Positions 52,559-61,741 are shown, numbered from the stretch's first letter. The stretch is 64,000 nt of DNA from Parachlamydiaceae bacterium (GCA_013821265.1 JACDHD010000003.1:1-64000), one strand, 5' to 3'. Numbers and translations: made by a program. The notes: generated by a model not told the origin, from the sequence alone.

Positions 52559-53639
52559 CTCTTTTGGTCATCTATTCCGCATCACAACATGGGGTGAATC
52601 GCACGGAAAAGCAATTGGTGTCGTCATCGATGGCTGCCCTGCAGGTCTAGAGATTACCGAAGAAGAGATTAATCAAGAACTCGCATGGCGTTCTCCAGGA
52701 AAATCCCCTTACACATCCCCTAGAGATGAGTCGGATCGCGCAGAGATCTATTCAGGAGTATTTGAAGGGAAAACTACCGGAGCCCCCATTTCTATTATCA
52801 TTGCAAACCGCGATTTTGATTCTTCGAAATATGAACCGATTAAAAATCTCTTACGTCCTGGCCACGCCAATTTCACGTATCTAGAAAAGTATGGAATCTT
52901 TGATCATCGCGGTGGAGGCCGCGCCTCAGCTCGCGAAACAGCCTGCCGCGTCGCTGCAGGAGCTGTTGCAAAAAAACTATTGCGCCATTATCAAATTGAA
53001 CCCATCGCTTACATCAAAGAAATAGAAAACATTTCCAGTATCATCGAGTACGCACAATTGTCTTCTACAAACGTTCAAAAAAGCCCTCTCTTCTGCCCAG
53101 ATCCTATTGCCACCGAAAAAATGATGACGGCTATTACTCAAGCAAAGACGCAACAGGACTCTGTAGGTGGCATTGTAGAACTCTACATTCCAAATCTTCC
53201 GGTAGGATTAGGCGATCCCGTCTACCATAAACTAGAAGCGATGCTCGCTTCTGCTATGCTCAGCATTCCTGCGTCTAAAGGATTTGAAATTGGTTCTGGA
53301 TTTAGTGCAACTGGAATGCGCGGCAGCCAACATAATGATTCCTTCACTAAAGAACATGATAAAGTTACGACGACAACAAATCATGCTGGTGGGACATTAG
53401 GAGGCATTTCGACAGGGATGCCCTTAATTGCACGCATTGCCTTTAAACCGACATCCAGCATTCAACAGAAGCAATCCACAGTGAATCTAGAAGGGAATAA
53501 AGCCTCTTTCGAACTGCCAGAGGGTTCGCGTCATGATCCTTGCGTCGCAATCCGAGCTGTTCCGGTCGTTGAAGCGATGGCAGCTCTGGTGATCGCCGAC
53601 GCTATTTTGAGTGAAAAGTTAAGTAAAACAACAAGTTAA
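52548..53639 (+). CDS. aroC: Chorismate synthase
   Basis: Last step of the shikimate pathway, 363 residues, using reduced FMN. Signatures are the N-terminal GHLFRITTWGESHGKAIG, the middle RPGHANFTYLEKYG and FDHRGGGRASARETA, and the C-terminal GSRHDPCVAIRAVPV. The ATG at 52548 overlaps aroK; a longer frame from 52518 lies wholly within aroK. No aroB (dehydroquinate synthase) follows, unlike the Chlamydia cluster as I recall it, so aroB should be elsewhere. A large foldback element follows the stop. Confidence 0.96.
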   Translation: MASNSFGHLFRITTWGESHGKAIGVVIDGCPAGLEITEEEINQELAWRSPGKSPYTSPRDESDRAEIYSGVFEGKTTGAPISIIIANRDFDSSKYEPIKNLLRPGHANFTYLEKYGIFDHRGGGRASARETACRVAAGAVAKKLLRHYQIEPIAYIKEIENISSIIEYAQLSSTNVQKSPLFCPDPIATEKMMTAITQAKTQQDSVGGIVELYIPNLPVGLGDPVYHKLEAMLASAMLSIPASKGFEIGSGFSATGMRGSQHNDSFTKEHDKVTTTTNHAGGTLGGISTGMPLIARIAFKPTSSIQQKQSTVNLEGNKASFELPEGSRHDPCVAIRAVPVVEAMAALVIADAILSEKLSKTTS

Positions 53640-53660
53640 AAAAAGAACGCAAAGGGCTGA

Positions 53661-54220
53661 ATGAGACAATTGCATAAGTCTTCGTTTTGTTTTTTACCAC
53701 AGAGACACAGAGACACAGAGAAGCACAGAGAGCGAAGGGTTGCGTAGCTTTGATGTGATCTATGTTATGCTTTTCTAACTTTTTTAAAAAGCTGAGGCTT
53801 TTTAAAAACCAGCATTCGCATGGGCTTACGCCCACGCGAAGTATTTTTTTTCATCTTACTCGTTACGTCATAACTAAATTCGAATCAATTCGTTAACCCA
53901 ACCCATTTCAAATTAGCGAAGTTGAGCATGTGCTTTCTCGCTCCTTGTTCTCATTGATCACAAACATCTAAAATTGGATATTAGAAGCTGATTTTATAAA
54001 TAACGTTAATTCCTTTGCGAAGCAAAGTAAATGCTAAATTGTCGCCAGACAATTTTGCCTTGGCTGGTTTTTAAAAAGCCTCAGCTTTTTAAAAAGATAT
54101 CAAAAAGCCTCGCACCATTACCCTCAAAGCCACTAACCTCCCCTTGCTCTCTGTGCTTCTCTGTGCCTCTGTGTCTCTGTGGTAAAAAACAAAACGAAGA
54201 CTTATGCAATCGTCTCATTT
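53661..54220. repeat. 560-bp foldback element in the aroC/yacP gap
   Basis: Outer arms start AATGAGACAATTGCATAAGT and end with its near complement, and continue inward for over 80 bases through CTTCGTTTTGTTTTTTACC into TACCACAGAGACACAGAG arms (53695-54184). The interior carries the TTTTTAAAAAGCTGAGGC palindrome and TGTCGCCAGACAATTTTG (both also at 34.3 kb) and TCTTACTCGTTACGTC (complement at 26.7 kb). No gene was seen inside the 588-base gap. This is the largest and best preserved member of its family here. Confidence 0.92.
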
Positions 54221-54227
54221 AATCCAA

Positions 54228-54881
54228 TCAATCCCTTTCGTCCCTGTTTCCCCCTTCTTCAAACGCACGTAACCAGCGCTCCATATCAGACAAAACGTTC
54301 TCTGGAGCTTGTTTGATTTTGCGCGACTTTCGTTTTGTGGGTTGTGACTTAGGTCTAGGAAGAGGTGGTTCGGTCTTTAATTTTTCTTCGAACTGCTTGA
54401 GATAGTACTCAAAGCATTCCTCAACAGGTGCCTCTGGTTGAGGAGCTATTTTAGGCACAGATTTTGGTTTGACCTTCACTGGTTTAGGTTTTAGGCGATT
54501 GAGACAGCGTCGTTTGATGGACCCCATAAAGGCTTCTGCCGCTTCGGTTTTGGCGGAGCAGCGTCGCGCGAACCAGGCAAGTTTTTTGTCGGAAGTGACC
54601 ACAGTGACACGATTGGGAAACCGTTCCTCTTGCACCCGTTCCAGGATTAGCGTGTCGGCGATTTCGCCTTGACCAGAGTATAGAATTTCTAAGTGATTGT
54701 AGTGAGAACGCGTGCCCTCACCTACTTGATAGCAGGAGTCAAACACAAGCGTCATTTCAAGATCTAAGAGTTTGGCGATAGCGTTTAAGTCTTCGATAAA
54801 TTGCTGACGTTTTTGAGTAAAGTCATCAGAAACACCTAACGATCGAAATATGAGATTATAGCCATCGATATAATAGTGCAT
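54228..54881 (-). CDS. YacP-like NYN-domain ribonuclease
   Basis: A 217-residue protein. The N-terminal NYN/PIN-like nuclease domain (about 1-130) has the acidic residues of the metal site: D6 in YYIDGYNLI, D48 in LVFDSCY, D76 in GEIADTLILE and D97 in VVTSDKKLAWFARR. Relatives (YacP/Rae1) cut RNA at the ribosome. A long Lys/Pro-rich linker and helical tail follow. The last residues (NRDERD) are encoded by the outer end of the foldback element. rdgB lies 53 bases upstream on the same strand. Confidence 0.85.
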   Translation of the reverse strand: MHYYIDGYNLIFRSLGVSDDFTQKRQQFIEDLNAIAKLLDLEMTLVFDSCYQVGEGTRSHYNHLEILYSGQGEIADTLILERVQEERFPNRVTVVTSDKKLAWFARRCSAKTEAAEAFMGSIKRRCLNRLKPKPVKVKPKSVPKIAPQPEAPVEECFEYYLKQFEEKLKTEPPLPRPKSQPTKRKSRKIKQAPENVLSDMERWLRAFEEGGNRDERD

Positions 54882-54934
54882 ATAGTGCTAAGGCTGTGAC
54901 CTTAGCAACGAAAAAAACGAACTCATTCTAGACC

Positions 54935-55528
54935 TTATTTTAGAGTTTCTAAGGTATAGATAAGCTTTTCGAAGGATTTATGGCGATGGGAAATGCGATT
55001 TTTTACACTTTCATCTAATTCAGCAAAGGTTTTGTCGTAATCGTTTTTGACAAAGAGAGCATCGTAACCAAATCCATTGCGACCTCTCTCTTCTGTGATA
55101 ATATGCCCCTCACAGATACCAGAAGTGCATTTTTCCCATCCATCAGGACGGCATAGCGCTAAAGAGCACTCAAAATAGGCTGAGCGCTGGATATCGCTAA
55201 GGCCCTGCATGTCTTGAAGGAGCTTTCGGCGATTATCAGCGTCGTTAGCTTCTGGACCTGCGTAGCGTCTAGAGTAAACTCCAGGAGCTCCTTTTAGACA
55301 AGGCACAACCAGTCCAGAGTCATCAGCCAAAGCGATCCTGTTTAGATGCTGTGCTGCATGACGTGCTTTGATAAGTGCATTTTCTTGGAATGTCTCTCCC
55401 GTCTCTTCAGGTGGAACATAGTCAGGAAAATTGATCAGGGAAATGATATCTATGTCCTTAATGGCCTTAAACATTTCACGAAATTCGCGAATTTTGTGCA
55501 TGTTGCTGCTGGCGATAACAATTTCCAT
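54935..55528 (-). CDS. rdgB: XTP/dITP pyrophosphatase (RdgB/HAM1)
   Basis: House-cleaning nucleotide pyrophosphatase, 197 residues, removing XTP, ITP and dITP from the nucleotide pool. Signatures: SSNMHKIREFREMF (N-terminal), ADDSGLVVPCLKGAPGVYS and the C-terminal GFGYDALF and ISHRHKSFEKL. Follows greA by 9 bases, so the two are likely co-transcribed. Confidence 0.95.
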   Translation of the reverse strand: MEIVIASSNMHKIREFREMFKAIKDIDIISLINFPDYVPPEETGETFQENALIKARHAAQHLNRIALADDSGLVVPCLKGAPGVYSRRYAGPEANDADNRRKLLQDMQGLSDIQRSAYFECSLALCRPDGWEKCTSGICEGHIITEERGRNGFGYDALFVKNDYDKTFAELDESVKNRISHRHKSFEKLIYTLETLK

Positions 55529-55537
55529 AATTCCAAT

Positions 55538-57691
55538 CTACTTATCCAAGTAACTGTTAATCGCAAGAACCTTCAATTGTTCCTCGCGGAACTTAAATGT
55601 TTCGCCTTCTTTACATCCCAACATTGCTTGTGCCAACTTGGATTGAAACGATAAAATATTTTGATCTGGATCGGCATCCCAAGGCCCTAAAATTGTATAG
55701 GTCGTTTTTCTACCTTTGGAATCCATCACATCAACAATACACGCCACACCCACTTCAGCACAGGTTACGTCGTCTTTAGTAACGATCCGAGCGCGCTTCA
55801 GCTGATCTGAAAGAACTTTAAGTTGAGACTGTAAACGGCCCCGTCTTTCCACAGCAAATTTGTATTCGGAATTTTCGCGTAGGTCGCCAAGAGCTCTTGC
55901 AGCTTCAACTTCGCGAGCATTTTCAACAACTTCGACAGTGCCAATGTGTTGAATCTGCTGTTGCACCTTGAGATAACCTTTTTCGGTGGTCCAAATGATG
56001 CCATGTGCCTCATCTTCCGTTTCTTCTTTACCCAACGACGGGTGAACAACAGCTGCTAAAGATTGAAGAATTTTGCGATCGTGATCTGAGAAGATCTGAC
56101 ATTTTGAAGCAAGCAGTAAAAACTCCTTCACGTAATCGAGGCTAGATCCCTCAAACAAGTTGCGAATCGCTTCGTAACGCTTTGCCAATAGGAATGTGTA
56201 CATCTTTTTAACGAGATCGCGGTATTCCGCTTTATTTTCCACAACGCTGATAAGGATTAGGAAGGAGTCAAAGAAATTCTGCTGCCCTTCTTTATCGGTG
56301 AAGGGAACCTCTTCTTCGGTCAATACTTTTTGGAAGTACCAGAAGAAGAAATCGGGATGTGATTCAGGACGGTTGAGAAGTTTCTGTAGAAAGCCTTTTA
56401 ATTCCTTTTGGCTTGCACCTTGATTGAGTTCCTTAAGCATATAGTCACGCAAGGCGCTGTGCTTAATTGTGACGATAAGATTGAGGAAAAGGGCAACCCA
56501 GTCCTTTCTATTCTCTCTAATTAGTCCTAGAGCACGTTTTTTAAGAGCAATGATGTCAATTGCATTGATCACATCTTCAATATCTTCTAGTTGTTGAATA
56601 AGCTCTTTTAGACTTTTTTCTGGAACTTGATAACCAAACTGATTTTCCAAACAGATGCAGATTTGTAACTCTTGCTTTGGACTGAGCTCGGAACTGGATA
56701 GCTGTGCGATCAGCTTTTCTTTCATCACTTCGCGCACTTCTTGGTTTTTTTTGCCATCGGTTAGGTCTCGCAAGAAGTCGTAGGCTGCCACGATGATGTC
56801 ATCGACACTGATTTTATTTTTAATGGCTTTTTGGAGGCGCTCTTGCTGAGAGAGCTCCGATTTACGTAGGCGGAAAGGATCGCGAAGGGCTTCTGGAGAC
56901 TCAATGAGTGGATCTTTTTTCAATTTCGCGCGTGTTCCTTGCCACCATTTTGTCCATTCCTTTTCAGGAATAACAAGTTCCGATAAGGCATCTTTAATTT
57001 CTGAAGCTGTCTGAGGACCTAAATCTTGTAAAAGTAGCTTAATAACGCCTACAGCGTCTTTTTTGGCTTCCTCTTCTAAAAGATCTGGATCTGCGAAACG
57101 ACGGGCAAAAAAATGTTCATTTTTTAAAGGGACAATGTTTTTAAAGGCATTGTCAAATGTCAAGTGCTTGCGTCCTGCAACGTTTTCGAATTCGACTGTC
57201 ACTTGTTGACGTACTGTAGAGACTTCTACGATTTCTCCTGTGCCCCATCCTCCTGGATGAAATACAAATTTTCCATTCTCCATATGATTGAGAAGGTCAT
57301 AATTGGTCATAGCCCCTTGAAAGTTTTCTCTTGTTCTCATTCCCACAAGACGCATTCTTTCATTAAACTGAGGTTGATCGCCATAGCGTTCTTGAAGGGC
57401 TTTGGAGACTAGTTCTGCGAGAAGTGGTGTATTGGTGGTTTGAACTTCGATCAGGGCTTTCAGAACTCGATATGAATCTTCCTTATCCTGAATGGTTTGC
57501 CACAGGGGAAGCCCTGCCTCTACTAATTTACCGAAAGACTTGGCAAAGTCGGAATTTTTAACTGTTTGCAGAATTTTAATCCATTCTTCTACATCTGCCT
57601 GATCGCCGGCACAGTATTCTTCCCATAGCTGCAAAAACTTGGGAAAATTGCGACTGCTGATTTGCGTTTTAAATTCCTCTAAATAGGCCAT
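55538..57691 (-). CDS. greA: Transcript cleavage factor GreA, long chlamydial form
   Basis: A 717-residue protein, far longer than the 160 residues of other GreA proteins. The last 155 residues are GreA: the coiled-coil finger with the acidic tip DLRENSEY that reaches the polymerase active site, and the C-terminal globular domain (TYTILGPWDADP, LGCKEGETFKF). The first 560 residues are a helical extension of unknown function; its presence is characteristic of Chlamydiota as far as I know. GGAGGGTGAC lies just before the ATG. Confidence 0.94.
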   Translation of the reverse strand: MAYLEEFKTQISSRNFPKFLQLWEEYCAGDQADVEEWIKILQTVKNSDFAKSFGKLVEAGLPLWQTIQDKEDSYRVLKALIEVQTTNTPLLAELVSKALQERYGDQPQFNERMRLVGMRTRENFQGAMTNYDLLNHMENGKFVFHPGGWGTGEIVEVSTVRQQVTVEFENVAGRKHLTFDNAFKNIVPLKNEHFFARRFADPDLLEEEAKKDAVGVIKLLLQDLGPQTASEIKDALSELVIPEKEWTKWWQGTRAKLKKDPLIESPEALRDPFRLRKSELSQQERLQKAIKNKISVDDIIVAAYDFLRDLTDGKKNQEVREVMKEKLIAQLSSSELSPKQELQICICLENQFGYQVPEKSLKELIQQLEDIEDVINAIDIIALKKRALGLIRENRKDWVALFLNLIVTIKHSALRDYMLKELNQGASQKELKGFLQKLLNRPESHPDFFFWYFQKVLTEEEVPFTDKEGQQNFFDSFLILISVVENKAEYRDLVKKMYTFLLAKRYEAIRNLFEGSSLDYVKEFLLLASKCQIFSDHDRKILQSLAAVVHPSLGKEETEDEAHGIIWTTEKGYLKVQQQIQHIGTVEVVENAREVEAARALGDLRENSEYKFAVERRGRLQSQLKVLSDQLKRARIVTKDDVTCAEVGVACIVDVMDSKGRKTTYTILGPWDADPDQNILSFQSKLAQAMLGCKEGETFKFREEQLKVLAINSYLDK

Positions 57692-57749
57692 TTGTCACCC
57701 TCCGTAAATCCGTCATTCAGGAGAGTATGCCCTACCGTAGGTATTATTT

Positions 57750-59660
57750 TCAAGGAATAGTCAGAAAAGGGATCACGCGCCTTTTCTCTTCATCCAAAGT
57801 CAAGTTGGTGTGAAAATGCAATTGGACTCCATATTCTTTCTCATTACAGATGTATTGATCAATTCCATTCTCACGCGCCTTGCGTGAAAAAATCACAAAC
57901 TCATAATCATCCGTATCATCAACGTAGTTGAGCTTATCCAAATGCTTTGAATTGATAAGGTAGGTGCAATGGACCACAGGAACTTTAAATGTTCCTACCA
58001 TCGATCGATTGATAATATATTCGTAATTAGGGTGATCTTTATAATATCCACTTTCTGTTGCATCGCAAAAGAAATTGGCATATCGGTCACATGGCTCAGG
58101 GATAGAACGCAACAGCGGAGCAATAATCGGCCTATCCTTGTGAACCAGATCCTTTAGCGTGCTAGGAACAATAAAATTATCGCAATCCACAACAAAATAA
58201 TAGTCGGCTTTGGATTCTTTTGCCTTTTCGAGACTGCGGTTACGGATGTTTGCTAATATTTTAAATCGAGTCGGCGCCCAATCATGAGGATTGGTAGACA
58301 TTACCTCTGCAACATCTTTGTTTTCTAAAATCACATCTTTATAATGTTCTTTATTTTTTGCGATCCAGTTCGCTATCACCTTTAAGGTGTCGTCGCTGTT
58401 ATTATTCGTATTAATATAGATTGTCATTAGCTTCTTATCATAATCGAGATTCTCAAGACATTTGAAAAATTTTGGCAATACATGATCTTTATTTCGAGCT
58501 AACACAGCAACAAAAACGGTTTTATTTGGCTGTGCAAGGACGATTTCTTCATCCGTACCGCTCTTCTCAAACAACGCTTTCCATTTTTGCGCCAAGACAT
58601 CCCATGTGTAATCTTTTAAAATAAATTCACCAAGCTTAGCACGATCTTGCAGCGTGATTTTGTGCGCATTAGAAAATGCAGCTAACAAGGTTCCCAGATA
58701 TTGATCTGGGCTTGAGCATTTAATGCTTTGAGGTACGGTTTCCGACAAAGCTGATCCCTCAATGATCACAGGCATAGCCCCCGCCAGCTGTGCGCGTAGG
58801 CCCGTAATGCAAAACGTTTCAGGAGCAATGCAGGGATAGGTCCAGAACGACGCGTTGGCAAATGCTTGATTTAACTCGGCGTGGCTAACCATTCCATGAT
58901 CTGTCACTCCCATCGGAGCGATGTTGGCTAATTGGGCGCGCATTTTGGATTCTTTTTCAGGAGAAATCAGTCCCCAATGCTGCCACCCATAGTAGAGATC
59001 CAAAGTTGCTTTAGGATAGGCCTGATGGACCTTTGGCCATATTTCTAAAAGCACTTCAAGCCCTCGCGCATAGTTGGAGGCGTAAATACAAGAGTAGGGA
59101 TTGGTCCGTTCTTTTACAGGTGCAAATTGAGTAGGATCGATTCCATTGCCGAAAATATGAGTAAATTTTGCAAAGCCGGGATTAACTGAAATCCATTGAG
59201 CGCGCTGCCAATGAGAAATCCAAAGCACGTCACTAAATCCATCGATCTGTGCCGGAGTTAATTGCCAATGGTAGGTATCATGAGGCCAGAAATACACTTT
59301 GTGCGCTTGCAGCTTAAGTTTGTCAGCGATATCGGGCATCCTCCAGGAAATAGCAACATCGAATGGCTTATCGTGTTTGTAATCGACTGATACAAACTGT
59401 GGATTTGCTTCTGGCAGGGAATGCCTAGAATTCTCTGGTGGATATCCTAAGACGTATACTTTGTATCCTTGCTTTGCTAAGGCTTGTGACATGTAAATCA
59501 CAGCCTCTTCCGATCCTGTCATTCCCTTTTGAATGCTATCAGGATCCCAAGGTTTCATCCCTTGGACAAAGTAAGTAACGATTGCCACGGTCTTTTCGAG
59601 CTCCGCATAAATAGGGGCTGTCACTATAACTAAGACGCAAAGTATAACGGTTCGCAACAT
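57750..59660 (-). CDS. Exported two-domain glycosyltransferase (GT-B plus GT-A)
   Basis: A 636-residue protein with a signal peptide (LRTVILCVLVIVTAPIYA). Residues about 25-360 form a GT-B (family GT4-like) domain, with AMGLTGSEEAV-type start (GMTGSEEAVIYMSQALAKQG) and the donor-site APETFCITGLRAQLAG near 290. Residues about 380-636 look like a GT-A domain with acidic metal motif VVDCDNFIVP. An exported double glycosyltransferase is unusual because nucleotide sugars are cytoplasmic; export to the host compartment would solve this. It is the third of three signal-peptide glycosyltransferases here. AGGAT precedes the ATG. Confidence 0.82.
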   Translation of the reverse strand: MLRTVILCVLVIVTAPIYAELEKTVAIVTYFVQGMKPWDPDSIQKGMTGSEEAVIYMSQALAKQGYKVYVLGYPPENSRHSLPEANPQFVSVDYKHDKPFDVAISWRMPDIADKLKLQAHKVYFWPHDTYHWQLTPAQIDGFSDVLWISHWQRAQWISVNPGFAKFTHIFGNGIDPTQFAPVKERTNPYSCIYASNYARGLEVLLEIWPKVHQAYPKATLDLYYGWQHWGLISPEKESKMRAQLANIAPMGVTDHGMVSHAELNQAFANASFWTYPCIAPETFCITGLRAQLAGAMPVIIEGSALSETVPQSIKCSSPDQYLGTLLAAFSNAHKITLQDRAKLGEFILKDYTWDVLAQKWKALFEKSGTDEEIVLAQPNKTVFVAVLARNKDHVLPKFFKCLENLDYDKKLMTIYINTNNNSDDTLKVIANWIAKNKEHYKDVILENKDVAEVMSTNPHDWAPTRFKILANIRNRSLEKAKESKADYYFVVDCDNFIVPSTLKDLVHKDRPIIAPLLRSIPEPCDRYANFFCDATESGYYKDHPNYEYIINRSMVGTFKVPVVHCTYLINSKHLDKLNYVDDTDDYEFVIFSRKARENGIDQYICNEKEYGVQLHFHTNLTLDEEKRRVIPFLTIP

Positions 59661-59817
59661 AGGTAATCCTAGATAAATAAATCTTTGAATTTTCCAATCT
59701 AATACAGAATTTCATTTCCCACGAGTTTTTTGTTAAAATTGACAATATTGGATGACTACCTTCACAGAGAATAATATACACGGAGTTGAAAACTCCATGT
59801 TCATAATATTATTTTTC

Positions 59818-60251
59818 AACGCAAAGACGCAAAGGCCGCAAAGAGGGGTTACAAGTTATTGACGACTCTATGAATCCCTTCCTTCACGCTTGGCTGACCA
59901 AAATTAATAAGAAATCCAAGTTTTATACCAGTTAATCGTAGATAGGTCAGCAGTTGTGTTTTATGAATAGCATGTTCTTTTTCCGTAGCTTTCACTTCAA
60001 TGATTACTTTGCTCTCTACAAGGATATCAAGAATTAACGAATCCCTCACAACAGTATTTTTGTACTTTACTGGAACTACAAGTTGCTTTTGAATCTGTAA
60101 ACCTCTTAAGTTCAATTCATGGCATAATGAACTTTCATAAACACTTTCCAGTAATCCAGGCCCACCTAGAACACGATGAACTTCAATGGCAGCACCAATA
60201 ATTTTATGTGAAATCTCATCTTCATTCTTTGCGCCTTTGCGTCTTTGCGTT
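59818..60251. repeat. AACGCAAAGACGCAAAGG inverted repeats bracketing the GxxExxY gene
   Basis: AACGCAAAGACGCAAAGG followed by CGCAAAG lies at 59818-59843, just after the stop of the GxxExxY gene; its complement CTTTGCGCCTTTGCGTCTTT lies at 60227-60251 and encodes the extreme N-terminal region of the frame. The gene is therefore enclosed in a small cassette. Similar repeats are known to flank this family elsewhere. Confidence 0.85.
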
Positions 60252-60277
60252 TCAAAATATCTGACAATGAGGATAAA
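59849..60277 (-). CDS. GxxExxY protein without a clear start codon
   Basis: The frame is open from 60277 to the stop at 59849 (142 codons). Codons 18 onward read NEDEISHKIIGAAIEVHRVL and GLLESVYESSLCHEL, with the GxxExxY signature (GAAIEVH, LESVYE), and the rest (LDILVESKVIIEVKATE, YLRLTGIKLGFLINFG) completes the family. The first ATG or GTG is missing; only TTG at 60115 is available, which would drop 54 codons including the signature, so the gene is either decayed at its 5' end or uses a rare start. It resembles a PD-(D/E)XK nuclease-like fold; function unknown. It is framed by inverted repeats. Confidence 0.7.
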   Translation of the reverse strand, partial: FILIVRYFETQRRKGAKNEDEISHKIIGAAIEVHRVLGGPGLLESVYESSLCHELNLRGLQIQKQLVVPVKYKNTVVRDSLILDILVESKVIIEVKATEKEHAIHKTQLLTYLRLTGIKLGFLINFGQPSVKEGIHRVVNNL

Positions 60278-60373
60278 TTAGTTCCACATCTAGCGTCCAT
60301 TAATAATTGTCATCATTTAAGGAACTCCAATTTCTCAAATGATGAGCTTCCCTCAACCTTCTATCATCAATCT

Positions 60374-61741
60374 TTATCTAGAGCAGCTCAGGGAACGGTT
60401 TTCTTCACTTAGTACTACCCCAGAAGTATTTGTAGGTAGTTGTTGGTATCTGGCTTCTATCCAGCAGCGCCCACCACCACAGCTATCCTCCGAAGGATGA
60501 ATGCTCTCAATTTGAATGACACCCATTTCCTGAGCTTTCAACACAGCCTGTTGAATGCTACCCCCATTGTAATCATCGACCCACAAAAGGGTTTCAGGAT
60601 GTGCTAAAGCTGAACAATTGATAATGTCCTTCAGGCAGTAGTCATAGTTGTGATTGCCATCTACATAAATTAAATCAAATTTCTCATTAGGCATTCTTGC
60701 AGCAAATTCAGGAACGGCTACAAGGGAATCTCCAATAACAAAAGTAAAAGCATCTTTGTATTTTCTTTTAAAAAAGTCAGCTGCAGGCTGTGTGTAGCCA
60801 TGATGGTTAATATCAAATGATACAAAGCGTGTGAGGTTCGAACAATTTTGGAAAAATGTGTCTGCACTATGGCCACCATTTAATCCAATTTCTGCCACAC
60901 TGGTGATGTGCGGATACAACTTTAAGGTATTCTCAAACTGCTTTTTTTGTGACGCTGTCATGTAGCCTTCATTATTTTGTGAGTGCAAAGGCGACAAGTT
61001 ATATCCATTTACGTCTAAATAGTAATCCAAAGTAATTGCCTTTGAATCATTGAGAACCCTTGCAGAGTATTTATCAAAGAGTTCAGAAAGAGTGTCCAAT
61101 TCATGGACTCCGGCAAAATGCACAATGAAATCGCCTGGTTTATAATGCGATTTCGGAGAAATCCATGTGATCTCTTCAGCAAAAGAATTGAGGAATCGCT
61201 GAGGAATAATCTTCGTGTGCATCTTCACATCTGCAGATAGCTCCAATTCCAAAAGCATCGCTTGCTGCTCCCACCAAATGTGGTTAATGCATTCTTGGCG
61301 TGCGTAGACATTGCGCAAAAATTGCCGACTCCACTCACAATTGCGAATAAGAAACTGTCCGGAATTGATCTGAGGACCACCTAAAGCGATGATAAAGTCA
61401 TACTTATCATCAATGATATCTTCTAATGGAATTGCTAAGTTCATCACTAGTGAATCGGCATCTGACCAGAAAATCCACTCATAGTCGCTATTTTCCATCG
61501 CTTTGAGAACAAGCAAAATCTTGCTCCAGGCAATTGGACGAGAACTATCTTGCGACTTTTCACTCCAAATGAAATCGTAATCATGCTGCGTACAGTACTC
61601 CTTTTTGTTCTCAAGGCCAAGTCGCACGGCTTCTTTATACTTGTCACCACTAGCTAGAGTCACTACAGCAATATCTGCAGCAGCTAGGAACGTTGTACAG
61701 CAAACAAAAATTAATGAAAGGATTACTTTTGTAAAAGTCAT
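60374..61741 (-). CDS. Exported GT34-like glycosyltransferase fused to a methyltransferase
   Basis: A 455-residue protein with a signal peptide (VILSLIFVCCTTFLAAA). The first half (about 22-230) is like family GT34 galactosyl/xylosyltransferases: DxD metal motif in FWSDADSLVMN (D94, D96) and WWEQQAMLLEL. The second half (about 255-440) is a class I methyltransferase: EIGLNGGHSADTF motif I near 280, VSFDINHHG motif II and YVDGNHNYDYCLKDI near 353 (Methyltransf_24 type). The join of an exported glycosyltransferase to a methyltransferase is unusual. Its ATG overlaps the upstream stop by four bases. Confidence 0.82.
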   Translation of the reverse strand: MTFTKVILSLIFVCCTTFLAAADIAVVTLASGDKYKEAVRLGLENKKEYCTQHDYDFIWSEKSQDSSRPIAWSKILLVLKAMENSDYEWIFWSDADSLVMNLAIPLEDIIDDKYDFIIALGGPQINSGQFLIRNCEWSRQFLRNVYARQECINHIWWEQQAMLLELELSADVKMHTKIIPQRFLNSFAEEITWISPKSHYKPGDFIVHFAGVHELDTLSELFDKYSARVLNDSKAITLDYYLDVNGYNLSPLHSQNNEGYMTASQKKQFENTLKLYPHITSVAEIGLNGGHSADTFFQNCSNLTRFVSFDINHHGYTQPAADFFKRKYKDAFTFVIGDSLVAVPEFAARMPNEKFDLIYVDGNHNYDYCLKDIINCSALAHPETLLWVDDYNGGSIQQAVLKAQEMGVIQIESIHPSEDSCGGGRCWIEARYQQLPTNTSGVVLSEENRSLSCSR

